Part shown: positions 43,044 to 51,525 of the stretch, piece after piece
Position numbering within the stretch: position 1 is the stretch's first letter
Layout of the letters: the number at the start of each line of letters is the position of its first letter
Assembly: GCA_934277975.1 (NCBI GenBank)
Contig: CAKQWE010000003.1
Coordinates: 1-64,000 of the forward strand
Direction: 5' to 3'
DNA from: an uncultured Spirochaetales bacterium
Lineage (GTDB): Bacteria; Spirochaetota; Spirochaetia; Sphaerochaetales; Sphaerochaetaceae
DNA: 64,000 nt
Made by a program: the position numbers and the translations under genes
Notes under the pieces: model-generated
Told to the model about the DNA's origin: nothing
The model's input: the letters and a program-made list of their open reading frames with translations, nothing else
Database searches by the model: none

Positions 43044-44198
43044 CTACCTTCCATATCCAAGCTCCTTGTAGGTCGTCCTGAGCGCCTCGCACAAAAGGTC
43101 CACATCCTCCTCTGTCGTGCCGCTTCCACAGGATATCCTTATGCTGGACCTCCTGTCCATAGGCTCCACGTTCATTCCAGCAAGCACACCCTCCGCCTTG
43201 CCCTTCGCATTGGACGAGCACGCACTTCCCGCAGACAGACAGAACCCCTTGTCTGCCATCACCCTAAGGAACACCTCAGACGGCACTGGCTTTACAGATG
43301 CACACACTATGTATGGGGAGAAATCCTTTCCCGTCCCGTTTTCCGGTGACAGCATCTTTAGACCGATGTCCTTGAGAGTTGTCTGAATTTTGTATCTAAA
43401 TGCCAAAATTTGGTCGTGTCTTTCATCCAAAGAGGACAAAGCATCTTCAAGCGCCCTGTTCATTGCACATATCCCTGCAAGGTTCTCGGTCCCCGGTCTC
43501 AGACCTTTCTCCTGACCGCCGCCTCGTGAGAGTGCGGTTGTTGACGGGTTGCGGTTGTATAGGATTCCAACACCCCGTGGTCCGTTGAACTTGTGGGCGC
43601 TGAAAGCCGCAGAGTCCAGATCCTCCTCGTCAAGCCTGAACGGTATCTTTCCAAGAGCCTGGACCGCATCGCAGTGGAAGTGGATTGGACGTCCGTATTG
43701 TACAGACTTGCTTCTTATGAGCTTTGCCATGGCCTTGGTGTCCTGGACCGTTCCCGTGACGTTGTTGACCTTCATGACGCACACCATCCTGACCCTTTCG
43801 TTCATTGCCTTGTCCAAGGTCTCAAGGGACAGGTATCCGTTGGGGCAGGGGAGGGCCGTGAACCTCCATCCTGCGGATTCGAGCGTCTTTCTCCACTCAA
43901 GGACCGCAGAGTGCTCTATTGCCGTCGTGATGACCTCTCCCGGCGTTGGGCTTTTTAGAAGCGAAGCAAGCACTATGGAGTCGCTTTCAGTGCCTCCTGA
44001 TGTGAAGAACACGTTCTGCATCTTCGTTCCAAGAAGAGATGCCGTCCTCCTCCTCTCCTGGTCAAGCCTTTGGCCTGCAGCAAGTCCAAGCGGGTGCGTG
44101 GATGAGGGGTTTCCTGTATATTCCTGGGCGCAGCGCACATATTCGTCTATTGCGTTCTGGCTCATGGGGGATGTAGCCGTCCAATCAAAGTAATGCAT
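43044..44198 (-). CDS. nifS: Cysteine desulfurase, ThiI partner type
   Basis: The 384-aa PLP enzyme shows HYFDWTATSPMSQNAID at the N-terminus, SGGTESDSIV near 69, the PLP lysine in SAHKFNGPRGVG near 205, RPGTENLAG and the catalytic cysteine in SAGSACSSNAKGK near 330. It lies directly upstream of thiI on the same strand, so supplying sulfur for tRNA s4U (NifZ-like) is likely. Codon use is that of the housekeeping genes, unlike the desulfurase of the BREX island. Confidence 0.9.
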   Translation of the reverse strand: MHYFDWTATSPMSQNAIDEYVRCAQEYTGNPSSTHPLGLAAGQRLDQERRRTASLLGTKMQNVFFTSGGTESDSIVLASLLKSPTPGEVITTAIEHSAVLEWRKTLESAGWRFTALPCPNGYLSLETLDKAMNERVRMVCVMKVNNVTGTVQDTKAMAKLIRSKSVQYGRPIHFHCDAVQALGKIPFRLDEEDLDSAAFSAHKFNGPRGVGILYNRNPSTTALSRGGGQEKGLRPGTENLAGICAMNRALEDALSSLDERHDQILAFRYKIQTTLKDIGLKMLSPENGTGKDFSPYIVCASVKPVPSEVFLRVMADKGFCLSAGSACSSNAKGKAEGVLAGMNVEPMDRRSSIRISCGSGTTEEDVDLLCEALRTTYKELGYGR

Positions 44199-44264
44199 GA
44201 CAAGGATTATAGTTGAAAAGAAGGTAATGATAAAGTTGCAGGACCCTCAAATATGTCCAATGCA

Positions 44265-45308
44265 TCAGAACGACGGCATCATCACAAGCTTCTTTATGAG
44301 GTCGTCTGAAAGCTCCATCTGCTTTATCTCCCCTTGGCCTGTGAGAAGCACGAACTTGACTACTTTCATGACGGCCTTCTTGTCCCTTTGCAGGTGGCGT
44401 CTGTAGTCCATCCAGTCGCTGCGGCTTATGCGGTACTTGGTGTCATAGCCGTAGAACTGTACAAGCTTCTCCACCCCTTGGGCGAAGTCTGCAGAGCAAA
44501 GGCCCATCTCAAGGCTTGCCTGCATTGCCCTGCATATACCCCAAGCCACGGCCTGTCCATGCGTCCACTGCAGCCTTGAAAGGCTTTCAAGTGCATGTGC
44601 AAAGGTATGTCCAAGGTTGAGTGCCGCTCTGATCCCAAGCCTGTCGTATGGATCCGGCTCCACGTATGAGCGTTTGACCTCAAGTGACATCCTCACAAGC
44701 TCTCCAAGCGTTTGGGTGTCCTTATCCAGAATCCTCTGCCTGGATGTGGCAAGCATGTTGAAAAGCCCGTCGTCCTTTGAAAGCAGACTGTGCTTTATAA
44801 CCTCTGCAAGTCCACAGGAGAGGTCCTTGTTAGGAAGGGACTTGAGACAGTCTGCGCATATGAGGACCTCGTTTGCGGGGAAGAACGTCCCAATGAGGTT
44901 CTTGGTGTACCTGAAATCCACGCACGTCTTGCCTCCAATGGAGGCGTCCGTCATGGCTATGAGCGTCGTTGGTATGAGTACTACCCTGCATCCTCTCATG
45001 TAGATGGATGCTGCGAACGCCGTTATGTCGCTCACGACTCCTCCTCCAAGGGCTATGAACGTACAGTCCCTGCCAAGGGAGTTCTCGACTGCAGTGCTTA
45101 TTATCCTTTCCACCGACGCATAGTTCTTCGATCCCTCTCCGCTTTCCATGACCACGTTTGGAACGGGAAGAGGCCTAACCATCTTGGAAGTGTTTGTGTC
45201 GCAGACCCAAAGGGTGTTGCTGCCAAGGGCACCCACGTGATACGAAAGGTCCTTGAAGTCGGAGGCAACGAGAACTTTGGTTCCAAGACAAGTCAACATT
45301 TCCTGCAT
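44265..45308 (-). CDS. aroB: 3-Dehydroquinate synthase
   Basis: AroB converts DAHP to 3-dehydroquinate in the shikimate pathway, using NAD and a divalent metal. The 347-aa protein shows GEGSKNYASVERI, GGGVVSDITAFAASIYMRG near 94, IPTTLIAMTDASIGGKTCVD near 117, and metal ligands in GLAEVIKHSLL and LNLGHTFAHALE. No other shikimate genes lie in the window. It sits between the helicase and nifS genes on the same strand. Confidence 0.95.
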   Translation of the reverse strand: MQEMLTCLGTKVLVASDFKDLSYHVGALGSNTLWVCDTNTSKMVRPLPVPNVVMESGEGSKNYASVERIISTAVENSLGRDCTFIALGGGVVSDITAFAASIYMRGCRVVLIPTTLIAMTDASIGGKTCVDFRYTKNLIGTFFPANEVLICADCLKSLPNKDLSCGLAEVIKHSLLSKDDGLFNMLATSRQRILDKDTQTLGELVRMSLEVKRSYVEPDPYDRLGIRAALNLGHTFAHALESLSRLQWTHGQAVAWGICRAMQASLEMGLCSADFAQGVEKLVQFYGYDTKYRISRSDWMDYRRHLQRDKKAVMKVVKFVLLTGQGEIKQMELSDDLIKKLVMMPSF

Positions 45309-45357
45309 GTCTATGTTGTACCATCATTGGACGTTTCAAATCAAGGAAGTCCCACCT

Positions 45358-47910
45358 TTAGTCGAGCATTCTCAGAATCCTGTTGTACGCCTTGTTGAAG
45401 TCCTTGCACTCAGGCCTTTCGTCGCCTGCTACAAGGAGGGAGTAGGCTGTATTGTTCAAGGCTTCCGTGAAGCTTGCGTTCACATGGAGGAACATGCTGT
45501 TTCTGTTGGCTAGGAGCTCTATGAATCCAAGACGGGATTTGTCCTTCATTGGGGACAGTTTCATGAGCTGTCCTAGGTATGGAACGAGGGACTTTAGGTT
45601 TTCAAGCGTGAACACGTCCTGACATGGTCTTTCCACAAGGCCGCTCTCCGTAAGGTCTAGCCTTCCGTTGAGCCCCACAAGTTCCTGAAGCTTTGCTCCA
45701 AGGCACACATAGCAGCCGTTGAAGAGGATTGTACCATAGACCCCCTTTGGATGCCTTGAGGCCTTTCTGTACGACGATGCAAGGCGCGGAAGATCCTTTG
45801 CAGGAACCACGACCACGGGTTTAGGCTTCTTCTTTCCAATGTCGATTACATCAAGCTCCAAGCCGTAGAGGTTGTAGGTCTTTGGCTTTTCGTCATTTCT
45901 GGACCTTGGCCTTTCGTCCCTTGAACCTTTCTCGTGTCCTTCCATGTCCCTTTGCATGCTTCTTATCTTGGACGACAGGGAAGGTGAGATCTCCTCAAGC
46001 CACTCCTTCCTGAGCGGCGACACCGTCCTTGCATACATCTTGGTCGTGAACACTATCTCGCCTGCAAGAAGGAACTGCGGTGCTGTTCTGAACCATGCGG
46101 AGCCAGGGTGTATGAACACTTCGTTGGCCGTTATCGTTCTGTATTCGGACCCCCTTGCCTTGGTCTTCATGCACACGTACTGCACAAGGCCGGATCCCAG
46201 GCAAAGCATGAGTCTGTGCGTAAGCTCCTCATGTGTAAGCCCTGGCTTCTTCTCTGGAACAGGGATCCCTAGATCTCGTGTTATCTGTGCAAGCTGATCT
46301 GCGACATGAACAATCTCGTCCATGCTCTGCATGTCAAGGTAGCTGTTGCCACAGAAGACCTCGCGCTCTTCCTTTGTCTTTATTCCTAGATACCTCTTGT
46401 ACAGCTTCTGGTAGCTCAGGAAGTCTCCGTATTCGTCGAAGAACGCCCTATGGGCGCTTCGAGCAAGATCCTCTTCACCCGGGGGAAGCAGGAAAGGTGT
46501 CTTGCATGAAAGGAAGCTCACTGCAATGAACACTGGCATGAGCATCTCAGGATGCTTGGAGATGGCTTCGTATATGCATCTTGAGTGTCGAGGAAGAAGA
46601 GGGTAGTGCACCATGACCTCTCCAATTCCGGTGAGGTGCCTGTCCTTGTCTATTGCCCCTATGAGGCGCAGGGTGTCTTCCCCGCTTCCGAGGGCATCGG
46701 GATCTGGCTTGGTTATGAACGGGAAGTTCTCGAAGTCGTATATCCCAAGGTCCACCATCCTGAGAACGACTTCTGAAAGGTCCGTCCTTAGGATCTCCTC
46801 CTGCGTCCAGCGGGGACGGGATGCAAAGTCCTCTTTGGTGTAGAGCCTATAGCACGTGCCGTTGGATGTCCTGCCCGCACGTCCCTTGCGCTGCTCTGCA
46901 GAGGCCTTGCTCACGGGCCTTTGGACAAGGGCCGATGTGAAGTCCTTTTGGTTGTAGTAGTTTATCTTGGCATAGCCTGAGTCTATGACGACCTTTATGT
47001 TGTCTATCGTAAGGCTCGTCTCTGCTATGTTCGTGGCAAGGACCACCTTCATCTTCTCAGGTTTGGTCTTTTCGAACACCTGCTCCTGCTCCTCCTTGTT
47101 GAGCCGCCCATAAAGAGGGTATATCTGAAGGTGCCTCCTGTCGCATTGGGCGTACAATGCGTTCATGCATGTGACTATGGCAAGCTCGCCAGGGAGGAAT
47201 ACAAGCGTATCCTCGTTGTCCTTGTATCCGCTTGATCTGAAGCGCTTGAGAAGCTGGGTGACGATTTGGCATACGGCATAGGCCGTTTCGTCCACGTTGC
47301 CTGCATGTTGAAGGGGAAAGTACTTGACCTGTACGTCGTAGATGCGCGCCTTTATGCTTATGATGGGTGCAGGGGAGCCGTCCTTGGCTGTGAAGAACCT
47401 TGCGAACGAGGATGTGTTGATCGTTGCTGACGATATTATGACCCTAAGGTCGTCCCTGTGTTGGAGGATCTGCTTGAGAAGTCCAAGTATGAGGTCTATG
47501 TTGAGGCTCCTTTCGTGTGCCTCATCGACCATTATGACGCTGTAGCGCGAAAGGTATGGATCCGTCTTGAGCTCCTGCAAAAGCATTCCGTCCGTCAGTA
47601 TCTTTATCTTTGTGTCTTCATCCGTAGTGTCGTGGAAGCGCATCTTGTAGCCGCAGTACGAAGGAGGAAGCCCCTTTGTCGAGATCTGCTGCTGGATGTA
47701 AGAGCACACTCCAACAGTGGCTATCCTCCTTGGCTGCGTTATGCCAATGAGGCCTTTCTCCGCAAAGCCCGCTTCGTTGAGTATAAGGGGTATCTGGGTG
47801 GTCTTGCCTGATCCCGTTGGGCTCTCCACCACGACTACTTGGTTCTGGGAGACTGCATCTAGTATCTCCTGTCTGTGCAGATAGACCGGAAGCGTCCTGG
47901 GGTCCGTCAT
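45358..47910 (-). CDS. DEAH-box ATP-dependent helicase (HrpA/HrpB-like)
   Basis: The 850-aa protein is a DEAH/RHA helicase. It shows Walker A ESPTGSGKTTQIPL (near 29), TQPRRIATVGV, DEAHERSLNIDL near 129, SSATINTSSFARFF near 160, VLATNIAETSLTI near 290 and QRKGRAGRTSNGTCYRLY near 340. Its C-terminal region differs from E. coli HrpB and is not assigned. Members act on RNA; the substrate here is unknown. The ATG overlaps the hisS stop by four bases, so the two are translationally coupled. Confidence 0.88.
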   Translation of the reverse strand: MTDPRTLPVYLHRQEILDAVSQNQVVVVESPTGSGKTTQIPLILNEAGFAEKGLIGITQPRRIATVGVCSYIQQQISTKGLPPSYCGYKMRFHDTTDEDTKIKILTDGMLLQELKTDPYLSRYSVIMVDEAHERSLNIDLILGLLKQILQHRDDLRVIISSATINTSSFARFFTAKDGSPAPIISIKARIYDVQVKYFPLQHAGNVDETAYAVCQIVTQLLKRFRSSGYKDNEDTLVFLPGELAIVTCMNALYAQCDRRHLQIYPLYGRLNKEEQEQVFEKTKPEKMKVVLATNIAETSLTIDNIKVVIDSGYAKINYYNQKDFTSALVQRPVSKASAEQRKGRAGRTSNGTCYRLYTKEDFASRPRWTQEEILRTDLSEVVLRMVDLGIYDFENFPFITKPDPDALGSGEDTLRLIGAIDKDRHLTGIGEVMVHYPLLPRHSRCIYEAISKHPEMLMPVFIAVSFLSCKTPFLLPPGEEDLARSAHRAFFDEYGDFLSYQKLYKRYLGIKTKEEREVFCGNSYLDMQSMDEIVHVADQLAQITRDLGIPVPEKKPGLTHEELTHRLMLCLGSGLVQYVCMKTKARGSEYRTITANEVFIHPGSAWFRTAPQFLLAGEIVFTTKMYARTVSPLRKEWLEEISPSLSSKIRSMQRDMEGHEKGSRDERPRSRNDEKPKTYNLYGLELDVIDIGKKKPKPVVVVPAKDLPRLASSYRKASRHPKGVYGTILFNGCYVCLGAKLQELVGLNGRLDLTESGLVERPCQDVFTLENLKSLVPYLGQLMKLSPMKDKSRLGFIELLANRNSMFLHVNASFTEALNNTAYSLLVAGDERPECKDFNKAYNRILRMLD

Positions 47911-49202
47911 CTTCCCTCTTTGGAACCAAGGGCCAGGGCTGCAAGCTCATCTACGGTGATGCCTTCGATCATTTTCCTTGTGGCTATCTCCTTGGCTGTG
48001 AGCCTGTCGCCGTCCTGGGCTGTGACCACGTATGCTATGCCGTTCTTCTGGGCGTATGCATACTGTTGGCCCATGGATTTTTCGCCCACGTAGCAATCGG
48101 TCCTGACTCCGCGGCTTCTAAGGTCCATTGCGACTTTCTGCGACCAACCGGCGTCCTTGCCTGTGTTGGCCACCATGACATCGGCATATGAGGAGTCCAT
48201 GACAAGCGGGCTTCCAAGCTCTTCAAGGGCTGCGATGAGTCTGTCAAGGCCTATGCACGATCCCACGCCGGGAAGGTTCTCCTTCGTATAGAGGCCCGCC
48301 AGGTTGTTGTAGCGGCCGCCTGAGCAGATGGACCCTATCTGGGGCATGTCGAGAAGCAGCGTCTCGTAGACGATTCCCGTGTAGTAGTCGAGCCCTCGCG
48401 TGATGGATGTGTCAAGGATGAAGTCCCCGTCTATGGCGCACGATTCCATCATGGTGTAGATGGCCTTGAGCCTTTCCATTTCAGGACAGTCGCCGAACAT
48501 GCCTTCAAGGGTCGAGAGCGTCTTTCCAAAGTCGTCCTTCTCTATGGATATGAACTTCACTATTCCATCTATTGCCTCTTCCGATAGCCCCTCGTCCCTA
48601 AGGCACTGCTTGACGCCTTCGCTTCCAATCTTGGACAGCTTGTCTATGGCCCTTAGTACCTGAGGGCATGTGGATTCAAGCCCCATGGTGGCTAGGAACC
48701 TGTTGAGAAGCCCTCTGTGGGACACGCTTACCTTGAAGGATCCAACCTTCATCTGGCTCAGGCATGTGTGTATGAGAAGAAGGATCTCGAAGTCGCTTTG
48801 GGCGTTGTCCGCCCCCACTATGTCGAAGTCGCACTGGATGAATTCGCGGAACCTTCCCTTCTGTGGCTTCTCGCCACGCCATACCTTGCTTATGTGGTAC
48901 CTTTTGAAAGGGAAGGAGAGGCTTGCGTAGTTTGCGGATACGTAGCGTGCAAGCGGGACTGTGAGGTCGAACCTCAGGGCTACGTCGCGCCCTCCGTTGT
49001 CGGTGAAGCGGAACATCTGCTTGTCCGTCTCTCCTCCGCCTTTGCCAAGGAGCACCTCCGTGTACTCAAGCGCCGGGGTGTCTATTGGAACGAATCCAAA
49101 CGACCTGAATATGCCCTGGACCTTGCCTATGAGCTTTTGTCTTGCTATCTCCTGACCTGGAAGGCTATCCCTGAATCCTTTGAGTACCTTTGGTTCTATC
49201 AT
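47907..49202 (-). CDS. hisS: Histidyl-tRNA synthetase
   Basis: The 431-aa class II synthetase shows motif 2 KRYHISKVWRGEKPQKGRFR near 107, the histidine-A motif GLDYYTGIVYE near 268 and motif 3-like GVGSCIGLDRLIAAL near 315, plus the C-terminal anticodon domain. The length is normal. It is the first gene of the minus-strand series down to thpR and has its own promoter (49323-49350) and a leader of about 115 bases. Confidence 0.95.
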   Translation of the reverse strand: MIEPKVLKGFRDSLPGQEIARQKLIGKVQGIFRSFGFVPIDTPALEYTEVLLGKGGGETDKQMFRFTDNGGRDVALRFDLTVPLARYVSANYASLSFPFKRYHISKVWRGEKPQKGRFREFIQCDFDIVGADNAQSDFEILLLIHTCLSQMKVGSFKVSVSHRGLLNRFLATMGLESTCPQVLRAIDKLSKIGSEGVKQCLRDEGLSEEAIDGIVKFISIEKDDFGKTLSTLEGMFGDCPEMERLKAIYTMMESCAIDGDFILDTSITRGLDYYTGIVYETLLLDMPQIGSICSGGRYNNLAGLYTKENLPGVGSCIGLDRLIAALEELGSPLVMDSSYADVMVANTGKDAGWSQKVAMDLRSRGVRTDCYVGEKSMGQQYAYAQKNGIAYVVTAQDGDRLTAKEIATRKMIEGITVDELAALALGSKEGR

Positions 49203-49274
49203 GTTGTCTCCTGCATTGTTTGTTTTCCATTCTGCTTTCCATAATGCTTTCCATGCTGTCTCCCCTTAGGGATG

Positions 49275-49290
49275 CCGGGGCGCTCCCCGG
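49275..49290. promoter_or_regulatory. GC-rich hairpin in the hisS leader / pcnB upstream region
   Basis: CCGGGG-CGCT-CCCCGG is a perfect 6-bp stem. Read on the plus strand it is followed by GTTTTTTTA, so it looks like a plus-strand terminator; on the minus strand it lies near the 5' end of the hisS transcript. Between it and the hisS ATG, ATGGAAA occurs three times. Confidence 0.5.
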
Positions 49291-49322
49291 TGTTGTTTTT
49301 TTATGGAAAATCTGCATAATCA

Positions 49323-49350
49323 ATTATATAGAAAAAAAACGATTGTTCAA
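49323..49350 (-). promoter_or_regulatory. Promoter of hisS
   Basis: On the minus strand TTGAAC (49350-49345), 16 bases, then a perfect TATAAT (49328-49323). The transcript start is expected near 49316. A divergent candidate for pcnB, TTGTTT (49293-49298) and CATAAT (49315-49320), lies beside it. Confidence 0.7.
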
Positions 49351-49403
49351 CGGAGGGGCCTGCAAAACCTTGGAGGCCTTCCAATGGCTGGCGAATACTT
49401 GAT

Positions 49404-50555
49404 ATGTTTACTAGATACAAGAAGAAGGCCGGCGCACTTGAAGCAGTAGCGAAGGTCTATTCCCAGCAGGAGCATGGGATCGACCCCAGTCTGATCGACA
49501 GTGACGCCGTCAGCGTGATTGAAAGGCTCGTTTCCAGAGGATACGAGTCGTATATTGTGGGTGGGGCCGTGAGGGACCTTATCCTTGGACGTGTTCCAAA
49601 GGACTTCGATGTCGCTACGGCGGCGTCCCCTCGCGTCGTTCACAACATGTTTGGGCGTAGGTCCATGATAATAGGGCGTAGGTTCAAGATAGTCCACGTC
49701 GTGTTTGGCAAGAAGATAATCGAAGTCACCACATTCCGCAGCCTTGAGGACCACGCAGACGACAACGACAATGTCTTTGGCACCATAGAGGAGGACTGCA
49801 GACGCCGCGACTATTCCATAAACAGCCTGTACTACAATCCATTGGACTGCACGGTGATAGATTTCACCGGTGCAATGGAGGATTTCAGGAAAAAGCGCCT
49901 TGTATCCCTCATTCCTCTCAGCAAGACGTTCATAGAGGATCCCGTGCGTATGGTGCGCGGTGTGAAATACTCCGTGACAACCGGCTTTTCCATGTCGCTT
50001 GCCCTTAGGCGTTCCATAAAGAAGTATGCACCCCTCCTTCAGAATGTGAGCACCTCGCGCATGACGGAGGAGATAAACAAGATACTTTCCTGCGGCATGA
50101 GCTCCCCAATCTTCAAGGCCTTGTATGACTTTGGACTTCTTTCCTACATGCTTCCATGCCTTGCTGTGTATGGCAGGTACCCGCAGCTGTACGAATCCCT
50201 CCAGAAGCTTGACACCAAGGTCAATGAGACGACGGACGATGCACGCCGCAAGAGCCTTCCAAAGGCCATCATGTACCTGTCGCTTGTAAACCCGTTCATA
50301 GCCGACAATCCCGATATGACCGATGTCCGCGAGGTCTTTCAGGATACTTTGCGCCAGACGAAGGTGTTGCTGAGCCCCATGACCCCTCCTAGGTTCGAAC
50401 TGGAATCCACCAGCGTCATGCACATGCGTATGCGTGGCATAAACGTTCCGAAGGGGTCGGTGAAGGGGAAGAAGCGCAATGGCCCTGGTGGGCAGTCTGG
50501 ACGCTCTGGGCAGTCTGGGCGCTCTAGCCGCTCTGGCCAATCTAAAACGGTCTAG
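49404..50555 (+). CDS. pcnB: PcnB-type poly(A) polymerase
   Basis: The 383-aa protein has the nucleotidyltransferase head YIVGGAVRDLILG with the DFDVAT metal pair near residue 71, EEDCRRRDYSINSLYYNP near 133 and EDPVRMVRGVKYS near 178. Those features and the RRSMIIGRRFKIVHV segment match PcnB (poly(A) polymerase I) rather than CCA-adding enzymes. It tails RNA for decay. The last about 20 residues are a Gly-Gln/Arg-Ser repeat (SGRSGQSGRSSRSGQS) encoded by 9-nt units. No clear Shine-Dalgarno precedes ATG 49404. Confidence 0.85.
   Translation: MFTRYKKKAGALEAVAKVYSQQEHGIDPSLIDSDAVSVIERLVSRGYESYIVGGAVRDLILGRVPKDFDVATAASPRVVHNMFGRRSMIIGRRFKIVHVVFGKKIIEVTTFRSLEDHADDNDNVFGTIEEDCRRRDYSINSLYYNPLDCTVIDFTGAMEDFRKKRLVSLIPLSKTFIEDPVRMVRGVKYSVTTGFSMSLALRRSIKKYAPLLQNVSTSRMTEEINKILSCGMSSPIFKALYDFGLLSYMLPCLAVYGRYPQLYESLQKLDTKVNETTDDARRKSLPKAIMYLSLVNPFIADNPDMTDVREVFQDTLRQTKVLLSPMTPPRFELESTSVMHMRMRGINVPKGSVKGKKRNGPGGQSGRSGQSGRSSRSGQSKTV
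50496..50549. repeat. Array of about six 9-nt units at the 3' end of pcnB
   Basis: Units such as TCTGGACGC, TCTGGGCAG, TCTGGGCGC, TCTAGCCGC and TCTGGCCAA run in tandem up to the pcnB stop codon. They encode a Ser-Gly-Arg/Gln tail. The array sits at the convergent junction with the minus-strand gene at 50568. Confidence 0.8.
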
Positions 50556-50567
50556 ATTTGGATGGCC

Positions 50568-51437
50568 CTACCACGCAAGGGCTATCACGGTTGCCTTGTG
50601 TATTAGGATTCCACCGTATTTTTCAAGGGAATCCGATATGTACTCTTCAAGTTCGAGCCTTGCCTGGATGGAAAGTTTCTGAGGTGTCTTTATGGTTATT
50701 TCAAGGTCGTAGCCTTCGTTTCCCTTCGTGTAGGTGACTTTTTCCACTTTCAGTGTGGTTCCGTATTCGTTCAGGCAGTGGTTGACCATTTGGGTTATGG
50801 CCACTTCGCTTATGGAGGTTGCCTCCTGCTTGCTGAACTCTGGACACACAAGAGTCTTCTCGACTGTCTGGAGCCTTGTCTTGAAAGGTAGGAACGGCAG
50901 ACGCTTCTTCAGCCCTACCAGTATGGAGTCGTAGACTATGGAAGGATAGTTCCTCGTTATCTGAAGAGGGGGGACCGGAATGACATGCTTGCCCTCCGTG
51001 TAGCGGATTCGCATTGCCGTGTCGATCTCCTCCTTTGTGGCTATGTCCTCTATGTGTATTATGGTGCTTGGATCCGGGAGATTTAGCCTTCTTGCTATCT
51101 TGACGGCCATTTTGTCCGATGTCCCTATTATCAGGATCTTCTTGAACTTTTCGTTCTGAAGTGCTGTGAGTACCTCCTGCAGGTGCTCAGGATCCTGGAA
51201 CAGGGCCCTCTTGACGGCTGTGAGGAAGTTGGTCTCCTGCTTTGCGCTCTTTCCTGATATTATCCTGTCGTTTCGTATGAGAAGCCCATCGTCCACTATG
51301 AGCGGTATGTGGTATTTGTCTGCAACCAGCTGCGCCCTGAAGCTCTTTCCCGTGCCGCTGCGGCCTACAAGGGCGTAGACCTTTATGGGGGATGGTTTGA
51401 ACAAAGCTGCAAGCGATGGCGTTTTCATGGTTAACAT
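50568..51437 (-). CDS. P-loop protein of unknown function
   Basis: The 289-aa protein carries Walker A GRSGTGKSFRAQ near residue 25, then IPLIVDDGLL, and a central segment KKILIIGTSDKMAVKIARRL. No clear Walker B was identified. The C-terminal about 80 residues (from EVAITQMVNHCL) form a separate alpha/beta domain that I do not recognise. It has no signal peptide. Start ATG 51437 (or 51428) is chosen because the ATPase fold begins right after; longer openings upstream overlap rnfC. It converges with pcnB and diverges from rnfC. Function is unknown. Confidence 0.7.
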   Translation of the reverse strand: MLTMKTPSLAALFKPSPIKVYALVGRSGTGKSFRAQLVADKYHIPLIVDDGLLIRNDRIISGKSAKQETNFLTAVKRALFQDPEHLQEVLTALQNEKFKKILIIGTSDKMAVKIARRLNLPDPSTIIHIEDIATKEEIDTAMRIRYTEGKHVIPVPPLQITRNYPSIVYDSILVGLKKRLPFLPFKTRLQTVEKTLVCPEFSKQEATSISEVAITQMVNHCLNEYGTTLKVEKVTYTKGNEGYDLEITIKTPQKLSIQARLELEEYISDSLEKYGGILIHKATVIALAW

Positions 51438-51459
51438 TATAGGGAAAGTGATATAGAAT
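51431..51459 (+). promoter_or_regulatory. Promoter of the rnf operon
   Basis: TTAACA (51431-51436), 17 bases, then TAGAAT (51454-51459), about 60 bases before the rnfC start. It overlaps the start of the divergent P-loop gene. Confidence 0.5.
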
Positions 51460-51479
51460 GAAAAGGATAGAACAAAAGG

Positions 51480-51503
51480 GAACCTGCTTTGGACTGCAGG
51501 TTC
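51480..51503 (+). promoter_or_regulatory. Hairpin in the rnfC leader
   Basis: GAACCTGC (51480-51487) and GCAGGTTC (51496-51503) form a perfect 8-bp stem with an 8-base loop, just before the rnfC Shine-Dalgarno GGAGGAG (51514-51520). There is no T-run, so it is not a terminator; it may protect or modulate the message. Confidence 0.6.
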
Positions 51504-51525
51504 TGAAGAAACCGGAGGAGTAGAT

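Noticed and set aside
49275..49302. T-box or classical attenuator for hisS
   Set aside because: The T-run is on the opposite strand to hisS and no T-box motif was seen.
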